Positions 1-12,253 of a stretch of DNA of 64,000 nucleotides are shown piece after piece. The stretch lies in NCBI RefSeq assembly GCF_000226115.1, contig NC_016457.1, positions 4,464,001 to 4,528,000 of the forward strand. The letters are read 5' to 3'. Source of the DNA: Thermothielavioides terrestris NRRL 8126 (taxonomy: Eukaryota; Ascomycota; Sordariomycetes; Sordariales; Chaetomiaceae). The stretch's first letter is position 1, and every line of letters begins with the position of its first letter. The notes below the pieces were generated by a model that saw only the letters and a program-made list of their open reading frames with translations, was not told the origin of the DNA and searched no databases. Both the position numbers and the translations under genes were made by a program.

Positions 1-265
1 TCTTTCCTAAACTAGGCGAAAGAAAATGGATAAGGCTCGTAGCGTCTACTGATTAGCTAGAAATAAGTATTCGCCCCCTGATTTCTTAAGGCCTTCCTCT
101 CCTCCTTGCTATCCTAGAAGCATTTTCTTTCTCTAACCTTCTTACCACTTTATTCTAGTGCCTTCGTCTCTCTAGGCAGATTGGGTTCTTAGTAGTCGGG
201 TCTTCTACTTCCCTTTCGAATTCGTATATAGCTTTTATATACAAATTCGCAACTTAGAAACTATA

Positions 266-1415
266 ATGCCAAGTAGCTAGTATACCTACGATATATCGTA
301 GGAAATCACCGATGAAGTAAGTGACTAGAGGCTATTATTATATAGGATTATAAACCGCTAGATCGATCTCTTGCTTATATTAAAAACAACGATCTTCGTA
401 GCCTAGAAGTACGTCTAGGTAGTCTAAAGTAAGATAAAGGATTCGCCGATGTCGAAAGATAAGCGTTATATTAACGAATATACTACGATCTTAGTCGAAT
501 ATAAGGCTATCTATAGTATAATTAAGATCTTCCGACTAAACGTTAGATTACTATATATCCAATAGGTCTTACTAAGCAATTAGTAAGATTAGTGTAGGAT
601 ATAGCGATCGGTTTATATCGACGATAGGCTAGTTGATATAATTAAATGGTACTGTAATACTTTGGTTCTTTGTCCAATGTTTATAGAGCATTATAATAGC
701 GGACTACTTAGGCGTTAGATATATTATCTTACTATATATCTAAACTGAGCTTTAGCTCTCTTAATCTAGGTATAGGGTTGCGAATAAGTGCTATACTTCC
801 CTTTTGTACTTGCCCTTAGAGTAGAGGAAGACTGACATTTCTATAGCAATAAAGTTCTTTACTAAAGTTATGAACTTTTATATTAACGTTCGACAACTCC
901 TTTTAGCGAAGATGGGGATATCTATATAATTTGGCCCTTTAATAGCTACGCTTCTTTCACTCCTCTCTTTGCCAATAAGTATACCAACTATATCTAGTCA
1001 GAGAAGGAATATACCTAGACTCGCGTCTATAGGAACAATCAGAAGTACCTAGCTTAGGACTTAATCTCGTAGGGCTACTTTCTATATAATCTGAAGAACG
1101 ATCCTAGGCTGAAGCTATACCTAGAAGAGGTGGGCCAAGAGTGGTTTGTCCTGCTAGAGGATACTATTAGGGAGCAAATAGCGCGATACTAGGCCAACTA
1201 TAAGAGCTTACGTTGCTAAGGGACGGAGACAATGGACAGGGATAGGTAGAGGGTAGGATATAGTCTAGGAGCTTAGCCTATAGATAGTAGATTAAGAGAC
1301 TATATACTCTAATTGTAGATTTTTCTTAGCTTCGGCTTTGGCTCTAAGAAACTCAGTCCTATACAATAGAAACTATTTATCTAGAGGATAGAAGTGAAAA
1401 AAAAAAGGTATAAAT
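266..1415 (+). pseudogene. Decayed ORF of unknown function, + strand
   Basis: One frame starting with ATG at 266 stays readable to a TGA near 1413-1415. It is interrupted almost only by TAG/TAA, plus two TGA codons near 748 and 830 that may come from CGA. Readable blocks include MSKDKRYINEYTTILVEYKA from about 449 and a charged block around 1088-1190 containing YLEEVGQEWFVLLED. The implied product is about 380 residues and mostly helical in character. I recognise no family. It lies downstream of the Gypsy-1 pol gene and convergent to it, so it could be an accessory ORF of that element or an unrelated captured gene. Frame continuity over 1.1 kb is the main evidence that it was coding. Confidence 0.5.
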
Positions 1416-1689
1416 GACTATAAAGCTCCTAAGAGTAGGGTTACCCCTTGGGAGGAAAACTTGGATATTAGTAAAAAAGAATAAGGTCTCGAAGGCTAAA
1501 AACGAGTGAAGGATAGTAGATAGACGAAGACTAAGTGAGACGTAGCTAACAGAGATATTATTGGTGAGTAGAAGGCCGATATAACAATGGGTATTAGGAA
1601 GGAAACGTAGCTAAACGCCAGTGAAACTATTAGAGGCGGTAGCTTCTATACCCTTCCCCCTTTCTAGAACATACGTCCCTATACGTCTA
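1416..1689. other. Short stretch with no recognised gene
   Basis: This separates the decayed + strand ORF from the 3' end of the Gypsy-1 coding frame on the - strand. It contains a short poly-A run near 1400 and no LTR end or motif that I could recognise. It may be 3' untranslated sequence of the retroelement. Confidence 0.4.
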
Positions 1690-4600
1690 GAAGGCCAGTG
1701 TTAAAAACTAGGTGGCTTTCTATAGGGGATTTCAACGATAAGCTCCTAACGAGGTTGCTCCTTCTTTGCCCCCTTCGTAGTCGAGCGAGTCTAGCTAGCC
1801 CAAGGCGCTATAGCACGACTAGGGGTTTCTTCCTTAAGGACCTCTTCCTCTACTATAATCGTAGCGTCCTTTACGACCGTTCGTATAGTTTCCTCCCTTA
1901 GTAGGCCGTCGCTATAAGCGTAATAAGGATCGCTAAGGCGGTGCTATCGACTAGTTAAAGCGTTGTATAGTTCGTTGCTATGAGGAAGCTTAACTAGTTG
2001 GCTACTATTGGAATTCTCGGCTAGTTGATAGGGGTAACAACCTACAGTCCAGTCGTCGGTATTCTAGTTGTCTTTAATAGCGTTAGACCCCTCTTCGCTA
2101 TCTTTGTAGAGCCTTAAACGACTGTCGAGGCGGTAGCGTTCTCCCTAGAAGTGTCTAGTATACGTCTCCTTATCGTAGCGAGAGCTTAAGCGACTATTAA
2201 GTTGGTATATCTCACTATCGTAGTATGCCGAGGTAGCTGAGCCTTAGCTAGCGTTGGGGTTAGGATTAGCTCCTCCGCTGTTCTATACCTCGCTATAGCG
2301 ACCGTTGTAGCGGTGTTCGTCGTTGTTATACCCCTCTAAGTAGAGGAATAGGTTCGTATCGTCCACTTCTAGCTAGACGTTATCTAGTTTAAAGAACTTC
2401 TTTATATAGTTCGGAGGATATAATGTCTAGATAGGTATATTGTCTAAAGTCTCTAGGAAGTAAGTGTCCTAGTCTTTGATCATCTAAATATAGAATAGGC
2501 CGAACCAGTGATACTCTAGCTTCTAGACTAAGTTTATATCTAGTTGCCAAATGTTGTTGTAGACGAGGACGAGATCGCTAATAGATATCACTGCGTTTTT
2601 TAGGCGAAATTTGCGTTTATAGGCCTTATTATAGCGTTTGGCTAGCTTTTTACGAACTGTGGCAACCTGTTTGACGGTAATCTCGTAGTTATACTTAGCT
2701 TCCTAGAGGATACGAGTACAGAGGGCAATGAGCTTCGTATAGCGTCTAGTAGGATCCTCTCCCTTTGTCTAGGTATAGACAGAGTCTTAGGCAAGAATTC
2801 GCTAGGTAGGAACATTAAACTCGATTGGACTAATAGGCTTATAGTTATAGGTAAGAAAGAAGGGAGATATTCTATAAGAGCCCTTAATAGTTGTACAATC
2901 TATATATAAAATATATAGAAGGAGCTTCTTCTACCTCTTTCCTATACTATTAGTCATCTTTATAAACGAGGTAGCAATTGGGATATAGCTAGCCTTATTT
3001 ACTCTATTTATATATAAATTGTATAGTGAGATGATAACTCTCTTGATCCGTAGTTTATAGAGGATCTCTTTAACTTCGCCTTTGAACTTAGAGCCTCCGT
3101 CGACAACTATAATAATAGGGTAGCCCTAGCGACAAAGGATATATTGTATAATGAAGGACTTAATAGCTTTGGAGGACTTGTTCAGCAGGATCTTAGCCTC
3201 GACGTATCCTATAAAATCGTTGTAAGCCTCGACGAGGAAACACTTCTTCTCCCTATAGCCAAACGGTATATATTGGATGTCGAGGTACTATTTAGTAAAA
3301 GGAAAAGGCGGAGGCGCTATCTAACCTATCGCTTCCTCGAACCTTTAGGCATTATACGCTTAATACAGTATATAAGCCCGAATCTACTCTATAATATCTT
3401 TGTACATTTTACGCCAATAGTAGTGGTTCGTCACTTGTCGGTACGTCGCCTCTCTTCCGCAATAGCCAACCTTACTATAGCACTGGTCGAAGATTAAACG
3501 CTGCTCTTTAGGGGTATTAACAACGTGCCTATAGCACTATATATGATTTGTGCTTTAGAGGAAAAGGTGACGATCCTCGACGAAGTATTTCAACGCTTCC
3601 CTTTTAAGTTAACGTCGCTTCTAGTATAGACCGTAGCTAGGCGGAGCTTCTATTATCGATAGGAAGTAGGCGATATCTTAGGAGCGCTAGAAGTAACTAT
3701 CCCGAAAGCGGATAGGTTCTAGTCTCCCCTTCGGATACGAAGTCTCTTCGTCTATATAGTTGACAAAGATTTGGGCGTCGACCTAGTCGTCGATATCCTC
3801 CTCCAACTCCTTTTTTATATGGTTAGAGGGCCTAGGCGGCTTATAGGACAACGTATCGGCTACAACGTTCTTAGGGCCTAGGATATACTTAACCTCAAAG
3901 TCGAACAAGTGGATCTAGGCAATCTAGCGTATTATAAGAGTACTTAGAATATTGCTTATAGTACCATTGAGCTAATGGACTAGAACGAGAGTATTAGTCT
4001 CTATAGTAAAATGTACGTTAAAAAGGTAGTAGCGAAAACGCTTTAGGAGGAAGAGCAGCCCCCTTAGCTCCCTCTTTATAGTATTATACCGCTTCTCTGC
4101 CTCTAACTAGATACTGCTCTTAAACCTATATAGGTGTCTTTTGCTATTAGGACCGACCTGCTCGAGTATATTTCCCTAGCTAAGGATACTAGCGTCGTAA
4201 ACCAAGAAGATTATACTATATTACGGATCGCTATAGACGAGCGTCGTAAGGATTGGAGTAGTAGTGATTTTCTCCTTTAGCTCGTCTATCGCCTTTTACT
4301 TAGTAGGCCTCTAAGTCTACTTAGTATCCTTCTTTATTAGGGTATAAAGAGGAATTACGATGATTATAAAGCCCTTGATCTAGATCCGGTAGTATCCGAC
4401 TATTCCAATGAAGGTATATACCTCCTTAACGTTAGAATAGGTCTTCTACTCCCTTATCTTAATCACCTTTACTTCTTTAGGAAAGCGCCTATCAGGTATA
4501 TAAAGATAATTAAGTAAGACCGCTTTTAGTTATATCTACTTCGACTTCACTATAGCGATAGTTATACTTACTAGCTCTACGTTTAGCAACACTGTATCGA

Positions 4601-7600
4601 TATTCTTAAGATGCTCGACAATAAATTCGCAATATCCCTCTCTGTCTAGATGGCTATTATAATTAGATCGAGGGCCTTTTACTGCGATGTCATCTAGGTA
4701 GATTCGACAGATATCTGGGATAAGGTTACCAAAGATTGTCGTTATAGCCCGCTAGAACTGGGCAACGGAATTTATACCCCCTATTAGCAGTATATATATA
4801 TAGAAGAGACTAATCGACGTCGAAAAGGTCGTTAAATTATAGCTCCACTTATTGAGATTAACCTAGTTGTAACTAGAGAAGAGATCTAGGAGAGATATTA
4901 GCTTGTAGCTACCGAAGTCCTTACTAAATTCCTCTATAGTAGGTAGGACGAAAGCATTATAGATCGTTATAGCATTGGCCTTTTAAGTATCATTGATGAG
5001 CTATAATCTACTATCCTTTTTAAGAACGAAAAACTAATTATTATAGTAGCTTGTATAGCTATACTCAATGATCCTACGTATTTATCTCTCTTTAAGTAGA
5101 TCAATGACCTTCTATATTAGTAGTTTTGGAATCGGAATGGACTTGCTCTGCTAGGCCTTGTATAAGATAGTCTTGATATACTAGGGCGGGACAATATCTT
5201 TATAGATATACCTATATTCAATGAAATCCTATATAAGCATAGCTTCTTAGTTCTATAAGATCTTAGCGAATATCTCCTTTTCTAGCTTATTAAGGAACCC
5301 GTCTATAGTAGCGAGCATTGTTTAAAGGCGCTCCTCGATAAGCCTCGAGCCCGGCTTAAGATCTAAGAAATAGGGGACTACGAGATTGTCCTATTCCTTT
5401 TTAAACTATATCTTTGCTTTAGCTTTCGTAAGCCGCTTTTCTTGCTATAATGGGTCTCCCTCTAGTATAGAGCTATCTAATAGTGCTAAATCGACTAGTC
5501 GAACTTTGTTTACGACATTCTTCTAGAGCGTAAACGTCTTTAAGGTACGTCTGACCTTATACTCGAATCCCTACCTTAGCCTCCGGTTAGAAAAGAGGCT
5601 TTCGACGGGGGTCCCCCTCTTCCCTTTTAAATGAGGTAACAATTTGATCTTTGTCCGTCTAGACGGAGAAGATAAAGAATAAAAATGCGTAATATAAAAA
5701 AGAGTGCTAAAGAGTAGTACATAGGACTTCTATAAAACGAGATAAAAAACCGCTTTACCTATATTATCGTCGAGGAAACTAAGGGCAGTCTCGCCTTCTT
5801 CTATCTCTACCTAGTTAGAGATTCTTTTAAGACTTTTCGTTAATCCCTAGAATTGTCCCTAAATAGCTAGTTACATTAGAGATAGTAGATAGCTCTATTG
5901 GACAATCTTCTTAGAGACGATATATACCTAGACTATCTTTCCTTCTATAAGTAGATTGGCAATGATTAGATTGCTATTGTAGTAATCGAAGGTTAGAGCA
6001 ATATCTTTGATAAACAGTATACCGAGGATTGCTTTATACCCGCTAACAGTGTCCTTGGTCACGAAGAAGTGAAGGTTGATGCTAACTCCACCTAGGTAAA
6101 GAGCGACCTAGGTCTCTCCGAGGAACGGTACTAAGCTATAAAGACTCTTCGAAACGACCTTAGTAGGCCAGTATAATAGCGTATATTTCTTGACAACGTT
6201 TATCGAGATATAGTTGCACTCCGAACTAGAGTCGATTAGGGTAAGATACTTATTATAATGACCTTTCTCGAACTAGATATATAGAGTAGGTAGCGACTAT
6301 ACTCTTATCATTGTATTGAGTTCTATATACTCTGAGATCGAAAGTGTCGAGACAGATTTCTAGAGTAGAGTATAGATACGATTATCAACGTCTCTAGGCG
6401 GACCTTTACAAATCTAGCGCTTTTAGAGGCTTCCTATATAGATACTCTATACGCTATCCTTAGTAATTCCGAAGATTGTTAGAACTGTCTTAGTTTAGCT
6501 AGAGCAAAGGCTACTAAGTGTATTTACATTAGTGTATAGAGCCTATATATAGACCCCTATATCTTTTAGTACGGTAGCTAGCCTATTAGGCTTAGGAACA
6601 TTAGACCCTTTATAGTCGATAACCTTGATATTAGTGGAAATGCTTTATAGGTATACGATTAGAGTGTCCTTATACTTAGGTGAGATATAGACTAAGTCGT
6701 TAAGGGTTAGACTAGTCTTCGCTTTTATCGTGGTATAGATCATATCCTTTATATATAAAGGCAATATAGCAACCTTCGGCGTAGACGGCTTAGACTATAG
6801 CTCCTCTTTCTTTGTACGATTCGCTATAGCTAGGTTCTTGAAGATGGTTATATAAGGAGGCTCTACTAGAGGTATAGGAGTATCGCCTATTTAGATATCG
6901 TCTTCCCTTTCGTCCTTAGCGAACCGACGCTTAGTAGGTAGTATATCCTAAAGTATAGTCTCCGCTTCCTTGTCCACTTCCCCCTTGACTTCCCCCTTGG
7001 CTTCCCCCTCGGTTTAGCTAGAGAGAGGAAGAGGTAGTCGGTAGAATTCGTTAGCCTTTAGTGTAGGTTGTAGGACAACCTTCTAAGTTAAGATACAACC
7101 TCTCTTTGACGGGACTATATAAAACGACAACTGATTAGACGCTATATAATAGAAGGTGGAGGTGAGCTTAGGCTCCCCTTTGTATATAAGACGATTGATC
7201 GTTGTCTAGACGGTTGTAGGCTCCTGATATAGCTTAGGCTACTAGAGGTAGTGCTTGTTTAGTACTAGGGATATGTCTAGCTTGAATAGGCGACTATTTA
7301 GGCGTTTATACTTATAATAGTACGCTTGGTATATAGGGTAGCTGTTATATCGTAGGCAATAGGCTGTATACGTAAGAACGAGCTAGCTGATCTTGCTGAC
7401 CTCTTGTACGTTGTTAATATCCGCTTTCGTAAGGGTGATTGTCTCGGCTAGTATACAGCCCTTCTTACTTCTATCACTAAGGCAGTAATCCGTACCTTTG
7501 CAATATATTAGACCTATAGCTATAGCTTTTACGGCCTCTATATACTTAAGAACTATATAGTTAGAGTCACTATAGTAGTAGCAATAGCTAGAACTTATAG

Positions 7601-8930
7601 GTCTACTATAGCTAGGGGGACAACTGTTAATACGTGGACTAGTGACAAAGTTAATATATCTCTCCTATAAGCGACTCTACTATTGCTAGAAATGTATTTA
7701 GAGAACCTCGATCTCGTTAGGAGTGGGATCGATTCTATATGAATGGAGGGCCTCGATCTTCCGTTTAAACTACTTAACGATCTTCTACTTCTAGATATAT
7801 AGATACTAGAGCTAATTAGCTAGATCGTCGATATTGTTAGACGTAGGTATAAGAGCTTTCTTTAGCTCCTCTTCTTCCTACTTTTATAGCTTAGGAGTCG
7901 TCTTAATAGTAGGTATAGCCGGAGATGAGTAGTACTTCTATAGATCGATCTTACGCTTATAGATCTTGAGGAAGAGGTCTCTTACGTTGAGACCCTTCTA
8001 AAGAGTATCTTAAACGAACTTAAGGAAATCTATCTACTTCGTAGTATAGATAGAGTCCTTGTCGTCCTTCTTTAGGGTATACCAATAGTCTTTAAAAGCT
8101 ACTTAGATCCGCTAATCAAGTATACGCTACACCGTTAGAACGATTATATATTGTAGCTCCTCGTAAACTTTAGCAAGGGCGACAGCGTATATACAGTTAA
8201 TCAACTCGAAGTGGTTATAGATAACCTTACTGACTAGTTAGCATCTCTCTTCGATTAGATTATAAAGGTAACCTCTATCACTATACTACTTAAGATCGTT
8301 GCCCTTCTAGCGTTTTAGGAACTTAGCTTTAAAAGTAGCCTAGGTGTCTTAGTCCTTTTTCTCCTAGTAACGGATAATAGGCTAGATCATAGTGTTGTAC
8401 TAAAGCTCGAATAGGTATATATAGGTCTTGTTATTAGTGACCTAATGAGCCTCGTATATCTCTTTGAAGGTCTTGATCCATTGTATAGCATTCTAACTAG
8501 AGAAGTGGCCTTAAAGGCTAGCCTTCGCTAGGGTTAGAAAGGTCGCGCTAAGTATAGTAGTAAAAACGTGTTTAGCTATCTTCTTTAGAGCTTCGGCTTT
8601 AGATTGACTAGAAGGTGTTACTATAGGTATCTCCGTATAGATAGGCAGAGTAGAGGTATCTAGCGAAGACGAAAGGGGTGTCTACGTTGCTTTGGCTAAG
8701 TCTTCTTCGCTTAGTATACTTTGGAAAAGCTATAAGATAGATACGTCTTTGGACTTTCCTTTAGAGGTTAGTGTTAGGATTAACAGTATTATAGAGGTCG
8801 ATAGGATTCCTAGAGCTTCTATAGATAGTATACGTATATGTCGCTAGAGTCTAGTTATTAGGCGTTTAGCTATCGTCTTTAAGAAAGGCAACGACTATAT
8901 CGATAGACTGTAAAAAGACTAATGTATATA
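1690..8930 (-). mobile_element. Gypsy-1: decayed Ty3/Gypsy gag-pol
   Basis: The - strand reads as one long gag-pol frame closed mainly by TAG/TAA. A gag-like region spans about 8900-6900. A retropepsin-type motif LTLIDSSSECN at about 6247-6215 suggests an ancestral D-S/T-G whose Gly is changed. Reverse transcriptase carries an intact YLDD at 4700-4689, followed by IAVKGP. RNase H follows at roughly 4400-3900. In the integrase a catalytic Asp lies in VVDGGSKF near 3099-3101, and a C-terminal beta-barrel region around 2700-2350 reads VISISDLVLVYNN. The frame then continues about 220 codons past the usual end, rich in Asn, Ser and Tyr. Neither LTR could be delimited. RIP explains the stops; the copy is dead. 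Confidence 0.8.
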
Positions 8931-10206
8931 CTTCTATAGGAATGTCGACTCCTTCGACGTCTATCTAGAGGAAGAAAACCTTTTAAGTAGCTAGGTTCCT
9001 TTGGAATATATAGTCTAAAGGCCTTGAAGGATAACTATAGGTTCTTTATAGATTATCTAGATACCTTTAGCAACTAATATACTAAACCTAATTAGTATAA
9101 TAGCGATAAGAGTATAGCTCTTAAGAAGAAAAGTAAACGTCTATACTAAGACTTTATATCCGATATAAAACAGTGCTAGATATACTGTTAAAAGGAGCTA
9201 AGTATTGTGAAGGTGTAGTCCTAAGCTTGGAAGTTTATAAGTAGCTACTACGCTTAACCGCTTTTATAACTGGTTTAGCTGGACTAGAGAAGAAAATAAC
9301 GATCGATAAAAATTCTATCTTTGTCTCTGCTTAGGAGGATAGAATTATCGTCTTTCGATTAGGTTGGCGTTTTACGACTACTACATCGATAATAACAAAG
9401 TTTTAATAGGTCTTCGAAGTATTGAGGATAATGGGATATCTTTTCGATGCTTTATATTGTCTAGGCAAAGGAAGGTCTCCTAGGACAAGGTCTTAATAGA
9501 CCTCTAGAACGTATACGCCTCAATAGGCCTCTATGTCTCTCGGAGATGCTAGTATCGGTGTGCTAGAGCCTCAATAGGTTGGCTGTGTCGTCGTTATATA
9601 GCTATTAATATAGCATCGTATAGTTCTATAATCTTGGAAAACTTTGTAGTCTATACTGTCTCGTTTAGATATAGAGCTAAGCTCCTCCCCGATTAAGCCC
9701 CTATTTGAAGTGGTGTAAAACCTCTATACCAACCTGCTCTACTATACCTAGAACTAGGCGTGTAAGATAGCTTCTAAAGGAATGTAGTGTCCCTCTGGAC
9801 GGATGAAGATAGTGCGTATCGAGTGGTGGGAAGGCTATCTTCTGAGAGGAAGATATATAGCTTAGATACGTCTAGTGGGATGTAGCGGAAATATAAGAAA
9901 GGACAATAAGAATGTGGTCAGAGCTCAATAGCTCGAATGCCTATTGTCTAGACAGAGGTAGAACAATAGGAGGAGAGGCTCAATAGCCTTCCTGGAAGAA
10001 GAGGGACCACCAACGTGGTATCAACGAATGTATATTGACAACTGCTTGATGTCTTGCCTCCTGATGAAGAAGATGGGCTTAGCCCACTTAAATATATGTG
10101 ACTAGAGGGTTAGACCTCCCCTAGCAACGAATGCAACGCTCTGAGATAAATAGAAAAACAGAAAAACTGGGTCCCCTATGTCTAGGTAGTCTATTGCCCT
10201 AATTCA
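8931..10206 (-). other. Leader and possible 5' LTR region of Gypsy-1
   Basis: Upstream of Gypsy-1 gag (the element reads leftward) there is no long ORF. From about 9680 to 10200 the DNA is much less RIP-like, with CAG, TGG and GTGG words retained. On the - strand it carries a TATA-like CATATATTTAAG near 10100. That fits an LTR promoter followed by leader, but I found no second copy in the window and no clear primer-binding site, so the boundaries are unproven. The right edge is where LINE copy A begins. Confidence 0.35.
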
Positions 10207-11832
10207 TTAGAATCAAGGAAAAACAAAACGAATGAACGAGTCTGAGTCCCAATACTATAAAGAAAAGGGAAAAAGAGTGGCCGGGCTAAGCAGGCCTAGT
10301 GGCCTAGGGCTAGCCTAGGCTAGGCTCCTAGGCAAGGTCTAGCCTTGTAGCTAGCCTATACTTTGGAAGCCGGCCTGACTGCAGAAGCTAGTTAACCACC
10401 CCCCTTGCAAGCCTACGGGCCTGGGCTCCTCTACTACGCAGTACATAGTAGAGGTCTAGGCGGGTCCGTATAGCCTAAGGTGCCCAGGGTCTAGGCCTTG
10501 GGGGGTGCCTATACCAGACTACCAAGTGCTCCACTGTTTCTACACCTTTACTATAAGCGTAGAGGGGGGTATTGATGTCTAGGACCTAGGCTTTAAAAAG
10601 GAAGCCCCGAAGGCCTATAGCCCCTACCTTAGCCTAGGTTAGCAGAGAGCTCTAGGCCTTAGTTAGGCCTTGATGCTAGGCTAAGGCCCTGTTAGTAAAG
10701 AGGAAATTAGGGGGGTCCTAGTTGGCTAGCCTCCTAGGCTTCCTACCTTGTACCTAAACCCTTTGCTTCTACTGCTCCTCCTAAGCCTCTCTAAGCGCCT
10801 GCCTAGTAGGCCTATGGCTAGCCTACTATAGTGCCATTAGTGCTTGCCTTTCCACTGTTGTAGGCTCCTATAGCCCCTATACCCTTTGGGGCCCCCTCTA
10901 GCCTCTAGGCTTTCTGAACCTCTTATAGAGGTTAAAGCAAGCCCTGTTTATAATGTCGATAGGCCTTTGGCCCCTTGGGAGGACTGGTCGTCGAATTCGC
11001 CTCTCGAAGTCTGCTAGCCTTTTATTAAGGTATAGGTCTAGAGGAGGTACCTAGGCCTCGGTCTCGAGGGTGTAGGTGGGCGTAGCCTAGTAGGCCCTAG
11101 TAACCACTTGGAGGCTATAGTTCTAGGCCTTGGCTAGGCTCTTAGCAATGCCCTAGGGCTGGCCTTAGGGGGGGGGTAGGAGTGTAGGCAGTAGAGGCAC
11201 TGTAGGCTATAGCACTGTGTATATACTTGGTATAGATTTCTCTAGCCTAGGCTAGGCTAGGGCCCTAAGTCTTTGCAGTAATCTTAGTTAGGGCGTACTC
11301 CTAGGTCTATAGCTTGCCCTCTATAGCCGTTCTATAGGCCCCCTACTGTAGCCTCTAGTCTAGCTAAGCTCCTAGGAACCTAGCCGACTAGGTAGGCTAT
11401 ATAGGCCTAGTTCCCTCTCCCTATAGCAGAGCTAAGTGTACTGGGATAGCCTATTGCCAACGGCCTTTATTGAAGTGCACTAGTTCGCTTTTTTCAGCTG
11501 CAAAGGCTATGCCCTAGGTTTTAGCCCACTGTAGGTATATATCCTAGGCTTTTTCCAACTGCTAGACGTTGGCTTCTAGGGTCCTACCAAAGGCAAGTAG
11601 GTTAGTATTGTTGGTAAACCCTACTAGGCCTAGATGTGGGTGCCTCTCTTTTAGCACCCTATATAGAGTGCTAATATAGAGTAGGAATAGCATTAGGGAT
11701 AGGGGGGAGCCTTAGGGGATCCCTGCTACCACTAGGATAAGCTCTATAGCCTTCCTATCGAAATAGAGGATAGTCGATTAGCTAGTTAGCCAAGCCTTAG
11801 TCTATAGGACTAGCCACCTTGGGTAGCCAAGG
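10207..11832 (-). mobile_element. LINE copy A, 3' half (ORF2 RT and C-terminus)
   Basis: This is the 3' part of a two-ORF fungal LINE (Tad/I-like group), reading leftward. The RT core lies near 11832-11460, and the FADD catalytic box reads FTNN at about 11622-11600, so both Asp are Asn. Downstream comes the thumb and C-terminal region seen in fungal LINE ORF2 proteins, with a V-T-R-A-Y-x-A-T-P-like motif and a late His/Cys cluster. The 3' terminus is near 10207, where the sequence shared with copies B and D (TTAGAATCAAGG on the + strand) stops. The copy is interrupted at 11832 by Gypsy E1 and resumes at 22425. Confidence 0.85.
11828..11832. repeat. Target-site duplication of E1, left copy (CAAGG)
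   Basis: CAAGG directly precedes the TGTTAT start of the left LTR and recurs at 22420-22424 directly after the ACA end of the right LTR. Removing E1 and one CAAGG restores continuous LINE sequence matching copies D and F. Confidence 0.93.
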
Positions 11833-12080
11833 TGTTATACGCGGATAGCCCTTAGTGATTATCTAGCGGTAAACGTAAGAGGGTAAGAAAGATCAATGCC
11901 TCTTAGTCTCGTCAACTAATAAGGCGACACTCCTAAACACTAATATATATCACAAAAGTATATTGATATAGTCTAGTCTCTACAAAAGGGTTATAGGCAA
12001 GGTTCCCTTTTTAAAGGGAACGCTCGTTACTCCTAACCGTAGTATAGTCATAGGTACCCTTACTACAGTTATATATAATA
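11833..12080 (-). repeat. E1 3' LTR (left copy)
   Basis: This 248-bp repeat aligns end to end with 22172-22419 and with the 249-bp LTRs of E2 in inverted orientation. On the + strand it starts TGTTATACG and ends ATATATAATA, the RIP-altered form of GCGTGTGACA. It is more mutated than the right LTR. Next to its inner edge a purine-rich tract (ATAAGAAGAAAAAGATAG on the + strand, a pyrimidine tract on the element's sense strand) is conserved at the same place in E2. Confidence 0.93.
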
Positions 12081-12253
12081 AGTGCCTAGGGATAAGAAGA
12101 AAAAGATAGCGTCCTCGCCATTATTATAGAACTTAATCTAGGATAAGGGAGTGTATAGAAAGAAAAGAAAACTAATCTACATTATACCCTATATAGGATT
12201 CCTACTTCCATTATCTTAGTCTATAGCGAAGTCCTCTATTATAATACGTCTAT

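Noticed and set aside
3144..3497. Open frame of 117 codons on the + strand
   Set aside because: It lies antisense to the Gypsy-1 integrase, whose frame is recognisable on the - strand; RIP removes stops on one strand while making them on the other.
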